Positions 1-7,469 of a DNA stretch of 15,840 nt are shown here, piece by piece. Every line of letters starts with the position of its first letter. The stretch's first letter is position 1. The DNA is taken from assembly GCA_947627685.1 (NCBI GenBank), contig CANQWZ010000021.1:1-15840 (forward strand), given 5' to 3'. Under the pieces are notes generated by a model that had not been told where the DNA came from, made no database searches, and saw only the letters and a list, made by a program, of their open reading frames with translations. This DNA comes from an uncultured Bacilli bacterium (lineage in GTDB: Bacteria; Bacillota_I; Bacilli_A; ML615J-28; CAG-313). A program made the translations under genes and the position numbers.

Positions 1-1
1 A

Positions 2-394
2 TTAACGCTTTGAAAATTGTGGAGCACGACGAGCTTTACGAAGACCATATTTCTTACGTTCAATCGTACGTGGGTCACGTGTTAGTAAACCTGCTTTTTT
101 AAGCACAGGACGATAATCAGGATTAACAAGTAATAAAGCACGACTAATGCCAAGACGAATAGCACCTGCTTGACCACTTATTCCTCCACCATTAACATTT
201 ACTAAAATATCATATTGCGTTCCTGTTTCAGTAAGGTTTAATGGTTGTAATACGTCTAAACGAATTGCTGCAGAAGGAATATATTCTACAAAGTTACGAT
301 TATTAACAATGAACTTACCATTACCAGGTACTAAACGTACTCTTGCAACAGAACTTTTACGACGTCCAGTTGCTTGATAAACTGCTTTTTCCAT
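2..394 (-). CDS. rpsI: 30S ribosomal protein S9
   Basis: This is small-subunit protein S9, whose C-terminal tail reaches the P-site tRNA on the 30S head. The 130-residue length is normal for the family. Recognisable blocks are the start YQATGRRKSSVARVRL, the glycine-rich GGGISGQAGAIRLGISRAL (about residues 69-87), DPRTIERKKYGLRKARRAPQFSKR at the end, and the invariant terminal SKR. The ATG at 392..394 is preceded by AGGAGG (405..410). The TAG stop of rplM is fused to that ribosome site, so the two genes are probably translationally coupled. The TAA stop falls at 2..4, so the gene is complete but its terminator lies outside the window. Identification is secure. Confidence 0.98.
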   Translation of the reverse strand: MEKAVYQATGRRKSSVARVRLVPGNGKFIVNNRNFVEYIPSAAIRLDVLQPLNLTETGTQYDILVNVNGGGISGQAGAIRLGISRALLLVNPDYRPVLKKAGLLTRDPRTIERKKYGLRKARRAPQFSKR

Positions 395-404
395 ACTTTT
401 AAAT

Positions 405-411
405 CCTCCTA
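405..411 (-). promoter_or_regulatory. rpsI ribosome binding site fused to the rplM stop codon
   Basis: On the minus strand the sequence reads TAGGAGG. TAG is the in-frame stop of rplM, and its last two bases begin the AGGAGG Shine-Dalgarno of rpsI, 10 bases before the rpsI ATG. A ribosome ending L13 would sit on the initiation site for S9, a layout that favours coupled, equimolar synthesis. The overlap is read directly; coupling is inferred. Confidence 0.85.
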
Positions 412-855
412 CTTAACTTCTAAAGGGAATGCTTGGGGTTTTTGAGCACCTTGTTCATGTTCAGGACCAACATAAACATAAAGACGACGATACATATTGT
501 CACCTTGAGGGCCTTTTGGAAGCATGCCTCTTACAGCAAATTCAACGATTTTTTCAGGTTGCTTTTCCATTAATTCTCTAGCAGTACGTGTTTTTAATCC
601 TCCTGCATATTGAGAATGGCTATAATATTTTTTATCAGCCATTTTATTGCCAGTTAAGACAACCTTTTCGGCGTTAACAACCACTACATAATCACCACCA
701 TCAATATTTGGAGTATATGTAGGTTTGTGTTTACCTTTTAAAACAGTAGCAATAGCAACCGCCATACGACCAAGAACTAGGTCAGTGGCATCGATTACAT
801 ACCATTTACGATTTTCTTGTGCGCTTTTAACTGTATCCATATAAGTTGTACGCAT
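409..855 (-). CDS. rplM: 50S ribosomal protein L13
   Basis: This is large-subunit protein L13, an early-assembling 23S rRNA binder. The 148 residues fit the family (about 142-147). Visible blocks are RKWYVIDATDLVLGRMA (about 16-32), LKGKHKPTYTPNIDGGDYVVVVNAEKV (39-65), the turn YYSHSQYAGGLKTRTARELM (77-96), and the signature around RGMLPKGPQGDNMYRRLYVY (109-128). The ATG at 853..855 has a perfect AGGAGG (864..869) eight bases upstream. It is the first gene of an rplM-rpsI operon, preceded by a consensus promoter and a leader of about 76 bases. In B. subtilis truA precedes this pair; here a YitT-family gene does instead. Identification is secure. Confidence 0.98.
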   Translation of the reverse strand: MRTTYMDTVKSAQENRKWYVIDATDLVLGRMAVAIATVLKGKHKPTYTPNIDGGDYVVVVNAEKVVLTGNKMADKKYYSHSQYAGGLKTRTARELMEKQPEKIVEFAVRGMLPKGPQGDNMYRRLYVYVGPEHEQGAQKPQAFPLEVK

Positions 856-931
856 TTTAAATTCCTCCTAAAATTACAAAAAATTTAAGGGCTTAAGTTT
901 GTGGGTTTAAAGTCTTACGACTAAATGTATC
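856..931 (-). ncRNA. candidate L13 autoregulatory leader in the rplM 5' UTR
   Basis: If transcription starts about seven bases after the -10 box, the rplM mRNA carries a leader of about 76 nucleotides. It contains a small hairpin AGTC-GTAA-GACT closed by a GNRA tetraloop (911..922). Next come an ACCCAC segment (902..907 region) and two TTAA-containing segments around 883..898. The GACT arm and its downstream TTAA could instead pair with the later TTAAG segment, so two alternative folds are possible. L13 leaders, in which L13 represses its own mRNA, are known upstream of rplM in low-GC Gram-positives (Rfam L13 leader family). Position and size fit that family. I could not run the covariance model, so assignment is by context and weak structure only. 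Confidence 0.5.
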
Positions 932-937
932 GGATTA

Positions 938-966
938 ATTATACACTAAAAGGTAATTTTTGTCAA
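938..966 (-). promoter_or_regulatory. sigma-A promoter of rplM-rpsI
   Basis: The minus strand shows a perfect TTGACA (961..966), a 17-base spacer and a perfect TATAAT (938..943). This is full housekeeping consensus, as expected for a ribosomal protein operon. It begins only 16 bases after the yitT stop codon, with no terminator in between, so read-through from yitT is also possible. Confidence 0.92.
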
Positions 967-982
967 ATGATAAAACTTATTT

Positions 983-2065
983 TTAAACAACCGTTCTTTG
1001 AATATAATTACCACTAATTGTTTTAACTTTTGTTATTGTTACAAAGGCTTTAGGATCGATTGAATGTATAATATTCATATATTCAGGAATTTCAAAATTA
1101 ATAGCATATACTTCAATAACTTTTTTAGGTTGATTAGTATATCCGCCTACAGCATCATAAATTGTCATACCATGTTTAAATTTGGAAAGTAGTGCCAAGC
1201 GTAGTTCTTCACTATGTTCGGTAACTATTTCAATTTTAGTCATTAAATAAGTTTGATACATAGCTTGTAAAACCTTCATGTAAACAATGAGTCTAACTAT
1301 AGTATATAAGACATTTTCAACACTTAAAAGCGATGATGCGCAAATGATGGAAATATCAACGATAAATTGATATTTGGTAAAAGACACTCTTTTTTTCATA
1401 ACCAAATAATTAGAAATAATATCCATACCACCAGTTGAACCACCACCAATTAAGCATAAAGCCGCACCATATCCGGTTACTAAACCACCAATGATAGCTA
1501 AAAGGAGTTTAACACCAGGTGCCATATTTTGTACAAATAATTGTTCTTTAGCAAAATTGTCCGCATTATTAATGATATTAAATTCTTTATTTTTAAAAAC
1601 TTCAATAATACCTTCGCCAAGACCACCATCATTGCTAATTAAGATTGCAAAAGGGCTTATGGTAAAGCGTGAAATTAGGGACATTAAAACCGTTTGTAAA
1701 ACAATTGATAAAACTGTTAACATCGCAAAATGTTTACTTACCCCACGCCAACCGATTAATAATAAAGGTATATTAATAATACCAACAAAAAGACCAATAT
1801 AACCACGCATTGTTGATGCATCACCACTAACTTTTTCAAAAATACCAACGATTAATTGTGATGCTCCTGTAACGCCACCTGAAAAAAAGCCACCTAGTTG
1901 TAATATCCAAACGACACCAAAAGAATAAATAGTAGCTCCTAGGATAACTAAAATAATCGATTTGGCAAGTTTACGATTATAGCGGTTTTTATCAACGACA
2001 AAACCATCTTTTTGGTCATTTTTTGTCTCTACTTGAGTAGTACTTGTAGATTGTTTGGTTTCCAT
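983..2065 (-). CDS. YitT family membrane protein (DUF161 and DUF2179)
   Basis: This is an integral membrane protein of the YitT family, whose transport role is not established. The 360 residues contain a hydrophilic N-terminus (1-33) and several membrane segments from about 35 to 275. They also carry two glycine-rich motifs typical of the family, GGFFSGGVTGASQLIVGIF (58-76) and LIGGGSTGGMDIISNYLV (205-222). A soluble C-terminal DUF2179 domain follows (about 277-355, ending near DPKAFVTITKVKTISGNY). It is longer than the usual 280-300 residues, because of the N-terminal extension and a stretch of about 40 polar residues (about 142-182) between membrane segments. The ATG has AAGGA (2073..2077) seven bases upstream. 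It lies 34 bases after the antiporter gene, so the two are probably co-transcribed. The family call is firm, the function unknown. Confidence 0.88.
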   Translation of the reverse strand: METKQSTSTTQVETKNDQKDGFVVDKNRYNRKLAKSIILVILGATIYSFGVVWILQLGGFFSGGVTGASQLIVGIFEKVSGDASTMRGYIGLFVGIINIPLLLIGWRGVSKHFAMLTVLSIVLQTVLMSLISRFTISPFAILISNDGGLGEGIIEVFKNKEFNIINNADNFAKEQLFVQNMAPGVKLLLAIIGGLVTGYGAALCLIGGGSTGGMDIISNYLVMKKRVSFTKYQFIVDISIICASSLLSVENVLYTIVRLIVYMKVLQAMYQTYLMTKIEIVTEHSEELRLALLSKFKHGMTIYDAVGGYTNQPKKVIEVYAINFEIPEYMNIIHSIDPKAFVTITKVKTISGNYIQRTVV

Positions 2066-2099
2066 TTTCTTTTCCTTCTTTATATCTTATTATCTTTGG

Positions 2100-3371
2100 T
2101 TATTCTTCTTGTGGATCATTATTTAATAAAATAAGTGATTCACCTTTATTTTTTTTACTATATCCAAATCGTTTGGTTGTATCAAACAAAATCGGTGGAA
2201 TGATACAAGTCAAAGCTGAAGCAACAATTAAAGCGTTGCTAAATGATGAGGTAAATGCTCCAAATTCTTCAGCAGTTATACTGACAATTAAAGTACAAGC
2301 AACAAATAAATTTGTTTGTAATACGGTTGAAAAGTTAAACCATTTACACAAATAAATAAATGGTATCTTTACTAAAATAAGGGTTATAAATAAGCCTAAT
2401 ATTAATAAAAGATTATTTAATTTTATTAAATTATTAAAAGGCATAACAAGACCTATCTTTATGCCTACTAAGACATAAAACATAGGTACAAAAAGGCCAT
2501 AACCAATTGTTTCTAATTTATGAATACTTCCTTCACTAGGTCTTGCTGATTTAATGACCATTCCCGCTAAGAAAGCGCCTAATATAAATTCTACACCAGA
2601 AATTTCACAAATAATCATTAAAAATAAAAGTAGTGCTATCGTTAATCTTACACCAAAATGAACAATACCATCAGAAATTCTTTTAAAAATAGCTAATTTT
2701 AAATATCTGCTAAAAAAATATACAATTACTAAAATTATAACTACTATTAATAAAAACCAAGGTTTTTGTTCTTTACTCATTCCTACTACTAACATTAAAA
2801 TACTCAAAGCTACAATGGATAATAATTCGGCTTTAGTTGCATAACTATTAATTATTTTACCAATTAAGGTATTTTGTAATTTTTCATCATTAACAAGTGG
2901 TACAACAATGGAAGCAAAAGTACTGCTAAAAACAATGGTAAGTAAAGCAATACCAACTGCTTTATTAGTTAAATGTTGCCAAAAAATAAATGATGTTGCA
3001 AAACTTATTAAGAGTACTAATGTTAAAAAGAGCGTTGTAAGTAGACTAATATTAATTTTATTTTGTTTGATATTATCCTTTTTTAAAATTGAAAAATCAG
3101 TATCTAAACCACTTAGGAATAGTAAAATTCCCATACCAACAATATATAAACCTTCTGGTAGTGGTAAAAGTTCATGATCTTGAACAAATAAATTACGCGT
3201 AAAAGGGATACTAGCAATAATTAATCCCATCAAAATTTCAATTACTAAAGTAGGAATAAATTTAGCTTTCAATACACTTAAGATAACAGGAATTATTGCT
3301 GATATACTTAGCAAAATAACTACCGGCCAAAGAAGGGATAAATTAAATGTTTCATTAGTTAAATAATTCAT
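2100..3371 (-). CDS. CPA2-type cation/proton antiporter (Na_H_Exchanger fold)
   Basis: This 423-residue, very hydrophobic protein has about 12-13 predicted membrane segments and matches monovalent cation/proton antiporters of the CPA2 class (Kef/NapA-like core). Supporting motifs are LFLSGLDTDFS (84-94), the SSTFASIVVPL helix break (149-159), and EFILGAFLAGMVIKS (261-275). After these, KLETIGYGLFVPMFYVLVGIKIGL (285-308) is the family's characteristic late motif. At the position where many CPA2 members carry an ion-binding Asp, I read KAEL with Glu182. Some CPA2 subgroups do use Glu here, so this need not mean loss of function. No C-terminal TrkA-N/RCK domain is present. The ATG is one base after the metG TAA stop, implying translational coupling and co-transcription with metG. 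The transported ion cannot be read from sequence. Confidence 0.85.
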   Translation of the reverse strand: MNYLTNETFNLSLLWPVVILLSISAIIPVILSVLKAKFIPTLVIEILMGLIIASIPFTRNLFVQDHELLPLPEGLYIVGMGILLFLSGLDTDFSILKKDNIKQNKINISLLTTLFLTLVLLISFATSFIFWQHLTNKAVGIALLTIVFSSTFASIVVPLVNDEKLQNTLIGKIINSYATKAELLSIVALSILMLVVGMSKEQKPWFLLIVVIILVIVYFFSRYLKLAIFKRISDGIVHFGVRLTIALLLFLMIICEISGVEFILGAFLAGMVIKSARPSEGSIHKLETIGYGLFVPMFYVLVGIKIGLVMPFNNLIKLNNLLLILGLFITLILVKIPFIYLCKWFNFSTVLQTNLFVACTLIVSITAEEFGAFTSSFSNALIVASALTCIIPPILFDTTKRFGYSKKNKGESLILLNNDPQEE

Positions 3372-3372
3372 A

Positions 3373-5283
3373 TTATTTTACTACTGCTCCACTTTTAGCA
3401 TCTTTTATTTCAATTAATTCTAAAGTATCATTATCCGTTGCGCAAAGAATCATACCTTCTGATAAAATGCCACGTACTTTTTGAGGTAAAAGATTTGTTA
3501 CGACCATAACCTTTTTACCAATCAAAGTAGCAGGATCATAGTATTTAGCAATACCTGAAACAACCTGAATGACTTTATTGCCAATTTCAACTTGTGAAAC
3601 AAGTAATTTGTCCGCATCAGGATGTTTTTTTGATGAAATAATTTTACCAACTAATATTTTAGTTTTCATAAATTCATCAATACTTATCATATCAGTCTTT
3701 GGTAAAGGCGTTTCTTCTTTTTTAGCAAAATAAGCAAGTTCATCTTCTAAAATTAAGCGATTAAACAAATTATCAATCTTATCTACTTTAGGATAACTTT
3801 GATGTTCACCAAAAGCAAGATTTACAAAGCTAACATCATCTAAAGCAATATTTAGCGCCTTAAGAATTTTTTTAGATGCATCTACTAAATAAGGTGATAT
3901 TAATACCGCAATAACTCTAAGTGATTCAACAAGATTATACATTACAGTTTGTAAAGTATTATATGCTTTTTCGTCTTTAGCAAGGACCCAAGGCGCTGTT
4001 TCATCAATATATTTATTAACACGTCTAACAAACTGCCAAGTTTCTGCTACAGCATCTTGCAAACGAAAATTTTCAAAGCAAAAAATAGTATTTTTAATGC
4101 TTGTTGTGGCAACCTCTATTAAGGAATCATCATAAGGTGTTCTAACAAACCCCATGGTAGCACTACCGCCACAATATTTATTAACCATGGCAATAACTCT
4201 ACTTACTAAATTACCAAGATCATTGGCAAGTTCAGCGTTATATCTTTCCACAAAGCGTTCGTAACTAAATAAGCCATCATTACCAAGTGGTAATTCTTTA
4301 GTAAGATAATATCTTAGAGCATCTACTCCATAACGATTAATCATATCCATTGGGTATACCGCATTGCCCCTCGATTTTGACATCTTACCATCTTTAGTTA
4401 AAATCCAACCATGAACATATAATTTAAAACGAATAGGTATATCTAAAGCCATTAACATAATAGGCCAATATATAGCATGAAATCTTAGAATATCTTTACC
4501 AACAACATGGTATACCGCATCATTATTAAGCCAAAATTCTTGATATTTATCATCGTTTTTTGAGCCATATCCTAATGCTGTTAAATAATTGAATAAAGCA
4601 TCAATCCAAACATAGATAACATGGCGCGGATTACTTTTAACTTTAATACCCCAGTCAAAAGAAGTTCTACTAACGCATAAATCTTCAAGTCCGGCTTCAA
4701 TAAAAGCAATAACTTCGTTTCTTCTTGTTTCTGGGACAATAAAATCTGGGTGTTCATTAATATATGCAAGTAGTTTATCAGCATATTTTTTTAATCTTAA
4801 AAAATAACTTTCTTCACTAACTAGTTTAGTAGGTTTACCACAATCGGGGCAAGTATCATTTTCGCCTAATTGCGTTTTGGTAAAAAAGGTCTCACAAGAT
4901 ACACAATAATTACCGCTATAAGTACCTAGATAAATATCATCATTAGCTAATAATTTTTCAAAAACATTAGCTACGACTTCTTCATGATTTTTATCAGTAG
5001 TTCTAATAAAATAGTCATAGTTGATATTCATCGTTTGCCATAACGCTTTAGTTTCACTAGCTACTTTATCAACAAAAGCTTTCGGAGTAAGTCCTGCTTT
5101 ATTTGCGGCCTCCTCAATTTTTTGGCCATGTTCATCCATACCTGTTAAATAAAAGGTTTTACGATTCATTTGGCGATTAAATCTTGCGAAAACATCACAA
5201 GCAACCGTTGTATAACTATTACCTATTTGTATTTTACCACTAGCATAATATATCGGTGTTGTTACGTAACATTTTTTACACAT
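3373..5283 (-). CDS. metG: Methionyl-tRNA synthetase with C-terminal tRNA-binding domain
   Basis: MetRS charges tRNA-Met, including the initiator, in the cytoplasm. The 636 residues comprise a class I Rossmann domain (1-120 and about 220-330) and a connective insert with a zinc knuckle (Cys127, Cys130, Cys145, Cys148). An anticodon-binding helical bundle follows (about 350-490), then an OB-fold tRNA-binding domain (about 533-636, with HPDADKLL and VSGIAKYY). KMSKS is intact (300-304), as are GMDEHGQKI (48-56) and VWIDALFNY (225-233). The HIGH signature reads QIGN (19-22). Asn at the last position is known in MetRS, but Gln at the first is unusual. The ATG has GAGGTG seven bases upstream and its own promoter; the 67-base upstream gap has no room for a T-box. 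It heads a probable metG-antiporter-yitT operon. Confidence 0.96.
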   Translation of the reverse strand: MCKKCYVTTPIYYASGKIQIGNSYTTVACDVFARFNRQMNRKTFYLTGMDEHGQKIEEAANKAGLTPKAFVDKVASETKALWQTMNINYDYFIRTTDKNHEEVVANVFEKLLANDDIYLGTYSGNYCVSCETFFTKTQLGENDTCPDCGKPTKLVSEESYFLRLKKYADKLLAYINEHPDFIVPETRRNEVIAFIEAGLEDLCVSRTSFDWGIKVKSNPRHVIYVWIDALFNYLTALGYGSKNDDKYQEFWLNNDAVYHVVGKDILRFHAIYWPIMLMALDIPIRFKLYVHGWILTKDGKMSKSRGNAVYPMDMINRYGVDALRYYLTKELPLGNDGLFSYERFVERYNAELANDLGNLVSRVIAMVNKYCGGSATMGFVRTPYDDSLIEVATTSIKNTIFCFENFRLQDAVAETWQFVRRVNKYIDETAPWVLAKDEKAYNTLQTVMYNLVESLRVIAVLISPYLVDASKKILKALNIALDDVSFVNLAFGEHQSYPKVDKIDNLFNRLILEDELAYFAKKEETPLPKTDMISIDEFMKTKILVGKIISSKKHPDADKLLVSQVEIGNKVIQVVSGIAKYYDPATLIGKKVMVVTNLLPQKVRGILSEGMILCATDNDTLELIEIKDAKSGAVVK

Positions 5284-5312
5284 TTATTATTCACCTCGAT
5301 TTTACTTGACAC

Positions 5313-5341
5313 ATTATAACACAATAATGTTTTTTTATAAA
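5313..5341 (-). promoter_or_regulatory. extended -10 promoter of metG
   Basis: The minus strand reads TGTTATAAT, a perfect -10 (5313..5318) with the extended TGn element. Seventeen bases upstream is TTTATA (5336..5341), matching four of six -35 consensus bases. Transcription would start near 5306 and give a very short leader with GAGGTG (5292..5297) before the ATG. It lies entirely between the surface-protein stop and metG. Confidence 0.75.
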
Positions 5342-5350
5342 GAAAAATGA

Positions 5351-7321
5351 TTAAGTGATTTTGCGATTTTTCCTTTTTAAAAAGATTCTAACTATAATCA
5401 TTATTAAAATAAATATTAATAATGATGCCACAATAATTACTACTTCTAAATAATTTTCAACATAACAACTAGCATCACCACCACAACCAATGATATTATC
5501 TTCTATTACTTCAAAATTAATTGTTAGACTTGTATCATTACCGGCCCGATCTTTAACATAAATGTAGAACTTGTGTTTACCAGTACTTAGGGCTTCACTA
5601 TTATAAGGTTTATCATCTAGTAAAATAGTTGCTTCATAAATAAGAAAATTTTCTTGTATTTCGTAATCAATATAATCTAGTTTAATATATTTTTTATCAT
5701 TTTCAATATTTTTTATTATTATCTTAGGATTTGTTGTATCAACTACTTCTATTATTTGTCTTGCTATATTACTCATATTATTACCACTATCAACTGCTTT
5801 ATAAGTAATATAACCTTTTTTACCCTTTAAAAGGCCTTCATCAAATAAAGCTTTGGTTACTATTTCTTCTTCTAGATAATATGTTTTGATAATTTGACAA
5901 GATGCTTGAAAGTTATCTTCTACTTTTAGACTTTTTTCTAAATTAGTCTTTTGATAATCAACATCATTTACTTTGACATCATCAATACTAATCGTTGGTT
6001 TAATGGTATCAATAACAATTATTTCTACCTCATAAGATGCTGTTTGATTGTGGCTTTCATCGATTGCACAATAACTAAATTTAATTAAAACTCCTACTTT
6101 TAATAAAGCTTTGATTTCTTCTATTGTTTTAGTATTATACTCATAGAAGTTAAAAATTATTTTAGGACTTGGATCATAATTATCACTAACTATAAATTTT
6201 TTTTCCAAGTCAAGATCATCAACATCAATATCATTAATAATTATTTTATTTAACTCATTTATAATAGGAAAAGTAGTATCAATAATCAAAACGCTAATTA
6301 AATCAGATACACAAGTATTACCACTGGTATCTTTAGCTATGTATTTAATATAACCTTCTTGATTAGTGCTTAAATATGTTTTAAAGGCCTCTAAAGTGGC
6401 AATTTCTTTTTCTTCATTGTTATAATACTTAGCAAGCATTTCCACATCTTTATCATAATTATCTTTTGATGAAACGCCTTCAAAAAAAGTAGTTTTAGCA
6501 ATTTCCCAATCATTTATTTGTAAGGCTTTAGGACATGTAATAGTGGGAGCACTACTATCAACAACATTTACAGCTTTTGATAAAACAATGTAATCAGCAC
6601 CAAGTTTATCATAAATAGTAATGTGTATGGTTTTTAGACCTATCGTTAAAGTATCAATTTCTTTTTCTTCTAAATACTCATATTCACCACTTTGGCGATT
6701 TAAAATTTTAATATCTTCTTTGAAGTTAGGAATGCTACTGTAAACTTCTAATTCATAATTTTCAATGTCCCAATTAATTTTAATCTTCTCTAGCTTTTCT
6801 ATTTGAAAGGCCATTGTTTTATTATTGGTATCAAATAGATGGATACTAATTCCCTTATTATCAAAATCATCATCTGTAAAATATTCATAAATATTATCAA
6901 TTGGCTTTTTAGCTTTTAATTTAATGTTGCACAAATTATTTTTATAACTTGAAAAATAACCTTCGCTAAGCTTTTCATCTTTTAATAGCCGTAATCTTAA
7001 ATCACTATCATCAACAAAATCATTGATAATGGCCTTATTAAAAATGGATGAATGTGAAAAATAAAAGTATTGATTATCAACTAAAACCGGTTCTAAATAC
7101 TCCCTTTCAAGACGTATTTGAATGCTTGCTTCACTTAGATTGGCAAATTGATCTAAATTAATATTAAGATTAATAATATCATTGGTATTATAACTTGTTT
7201 TATCAAACACTAAATATACTTTAGCATAACTACCCGCTTTGATAAAATTATTTTTTAACAAACCTAAATTTAAGATAAAAACCATCACAATTACTAGCAT
7301 CATTTTTTTAAGTATTTTCAT
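5351..7321 (-). CDS. Membrane-anchored surface protein with cohesin-like domain and Ig/HYR-like repeats
   Basis: I do not recognise a named gene. With the ATG at 7319..7321 the protein has 656 residues. A basic, hydrophobic signal peptide (about 1-30) is followed by a domain resembling cohesin-like folds (about 33-140), opening KVYLVFDKTSYNTNDIINL. A linker and then four modules of about 90 residues follow. Each module begins with a D-T/S-x-x-P motif, at about 255, 348, 438 and 528, and most carry a late AKDTSGN-like turn. The end is a GCGGDASC motif (Cys613, Cys619), a membrane helix (about 624-647) and a basic KRKNRK tail; there is no LPXTG. An in-frame GTG at 7334..7336 lies inside the GAGGTG ribosome site and is an unlikely start. 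The likely role is extracellular binding or adhesion; the ligand is unknown. Confidence 0.75.
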   Translation of the reverse strand: MKILKKMMLVIVMVFILNLGLLKNNFIKAGSYAKVYLVFDKTSYNTNDIINLNINLDQFANLSEASIQIRLEREYLEPVLVDNQYFYFSHSSIFNKAIINDFVDDSDLRLRLLKDEKLSEGYFSSYKNNLCNIKLKAKKPIDNIYEYFTDDDFDNKGISIHLFDTNNKTMAFQIEKLEKIKINWDIENYELEVYSSIPNFKEDIKILNRQSGEYEYLEEKEIDTLTIGLKTIHITIYDKLGADYIVLSKAVNVVDSSAPTITCPKALQINDWEIAKTTFFEGVSSKDNYDKDVEMLAKYYNNEEKEIATLEAFKTYLSTNQEGYIKYIAKDTSGNTCVSDLISVLIIDTTFPIINELNKIIINDIDVDDLDLEKKFIVSDNYDPSPKIIFNFYEYNTKTIEEIKALLKVGVLIKFSYCAIDESHNQTASYEVEIIVIDTIKPTISIDDVKVNDVDYQKTNLEKSLKVEDNFQASCQIIKTYYLEEEIVTKALFDEGLLKGKKGYITYKAVDSGNNMSNIARQIIEVVDTTNPKIIIKNIENDKKYIKLDYIDYEIQENFLIYEATILLDDKPYNSEALSTGKHKFYIYVKDRAGNDTSLTINFEVIEDNIIGCGGDASCYVENYLEVVIIVASLLIFILIMIIVRIFLKRKNRKIT

Positions 7322-7334
7322 AATCTCTTTTTTC

Positions 7335-7340
7335 ACCTCA
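7335..7340 (-). promoter_or_regulatory. ribosome binding site that decides the surface-protein start
   Basis: The minus strand reads TGAGGTGAAAAAAGAGATT before ATG (7319..7321). The GAGGTG core is 12 to 13 bases from that ATG, slightly long but workable. The alternative in-frame GTG start (7334..7336) overlaps this core and has no purine-rich site upstream of it, so the ATG is preferred. Confidence 0.6.
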
Positions 7341-7355
7341 TATAATGTAGTTATT

Positions 7356-7361
7356 ATTATA
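7356..7361 (-). promoter_or_regulatory. candidate -10 box for the surface-protein gene
   Basis: A perfect TATAAT on the minus strand lies 34 bases before the ATG at 7321 and downstream of the pfkA terminator, so a promoter is expected here. No convincing -35 box is present at 16-18 bases. The region is so AT-rich that other -10-like hexamers (TATAAA at 7366..7371) occur by chance. The call rests on position plus one hexamer. Confidence 0.35.
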
Positions 7362-7413
7362 GTTATTTATAATTACTTTTTTTGATGAAAAAAGAAGAAT
7401 AAAAATTTTAATT

Positions 7414-7453
7414 AAAAAATGAACCCTCCTTGTTATCTAACATTTTGGGTTCA
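7414..7453 (-). terminator. rho-independent terminator of the glg-pfkA cluster
   Basis: On the minus strand TGAACCC (7447..7453) pairs with GGGTTCA (7420..7426), extendable by G-U and A-U pairs. An inner TGTTA/TAACA hairpin sits in the loop, and six T residues follow directly (7414..7419). It starts 16 bases after the pfkA TAA stop. This separates the glycogen and glycolysis genes from the surface-protein gene. Confidence 0.92.
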
Positions 7454-7469
7454 CTTCAAAATCATAGTA

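Noticed and set aside
1491..1802. Plus-strand open frame of about 103 codons opposite yitT
   Set aside because: It is the antisense shadow of a well-supported gene, has no ribosome site and resembles no protein family.
5284..5350. Possible T-box riboswitch upstream of metG
   Set aside because: The gap is 67 bases and the promoter occupies most of it. A T-box leader needs well over 150 bases and a terminator, and neither is present.
7414..7453. AAGGAGGG inside the terminator hairpin, looking like a strong ribosome site
   Set aside because: It is followed by TTCATTTTTTAA with no usable start codon. The GGG is explained as the 3' arm of the terminator stem.
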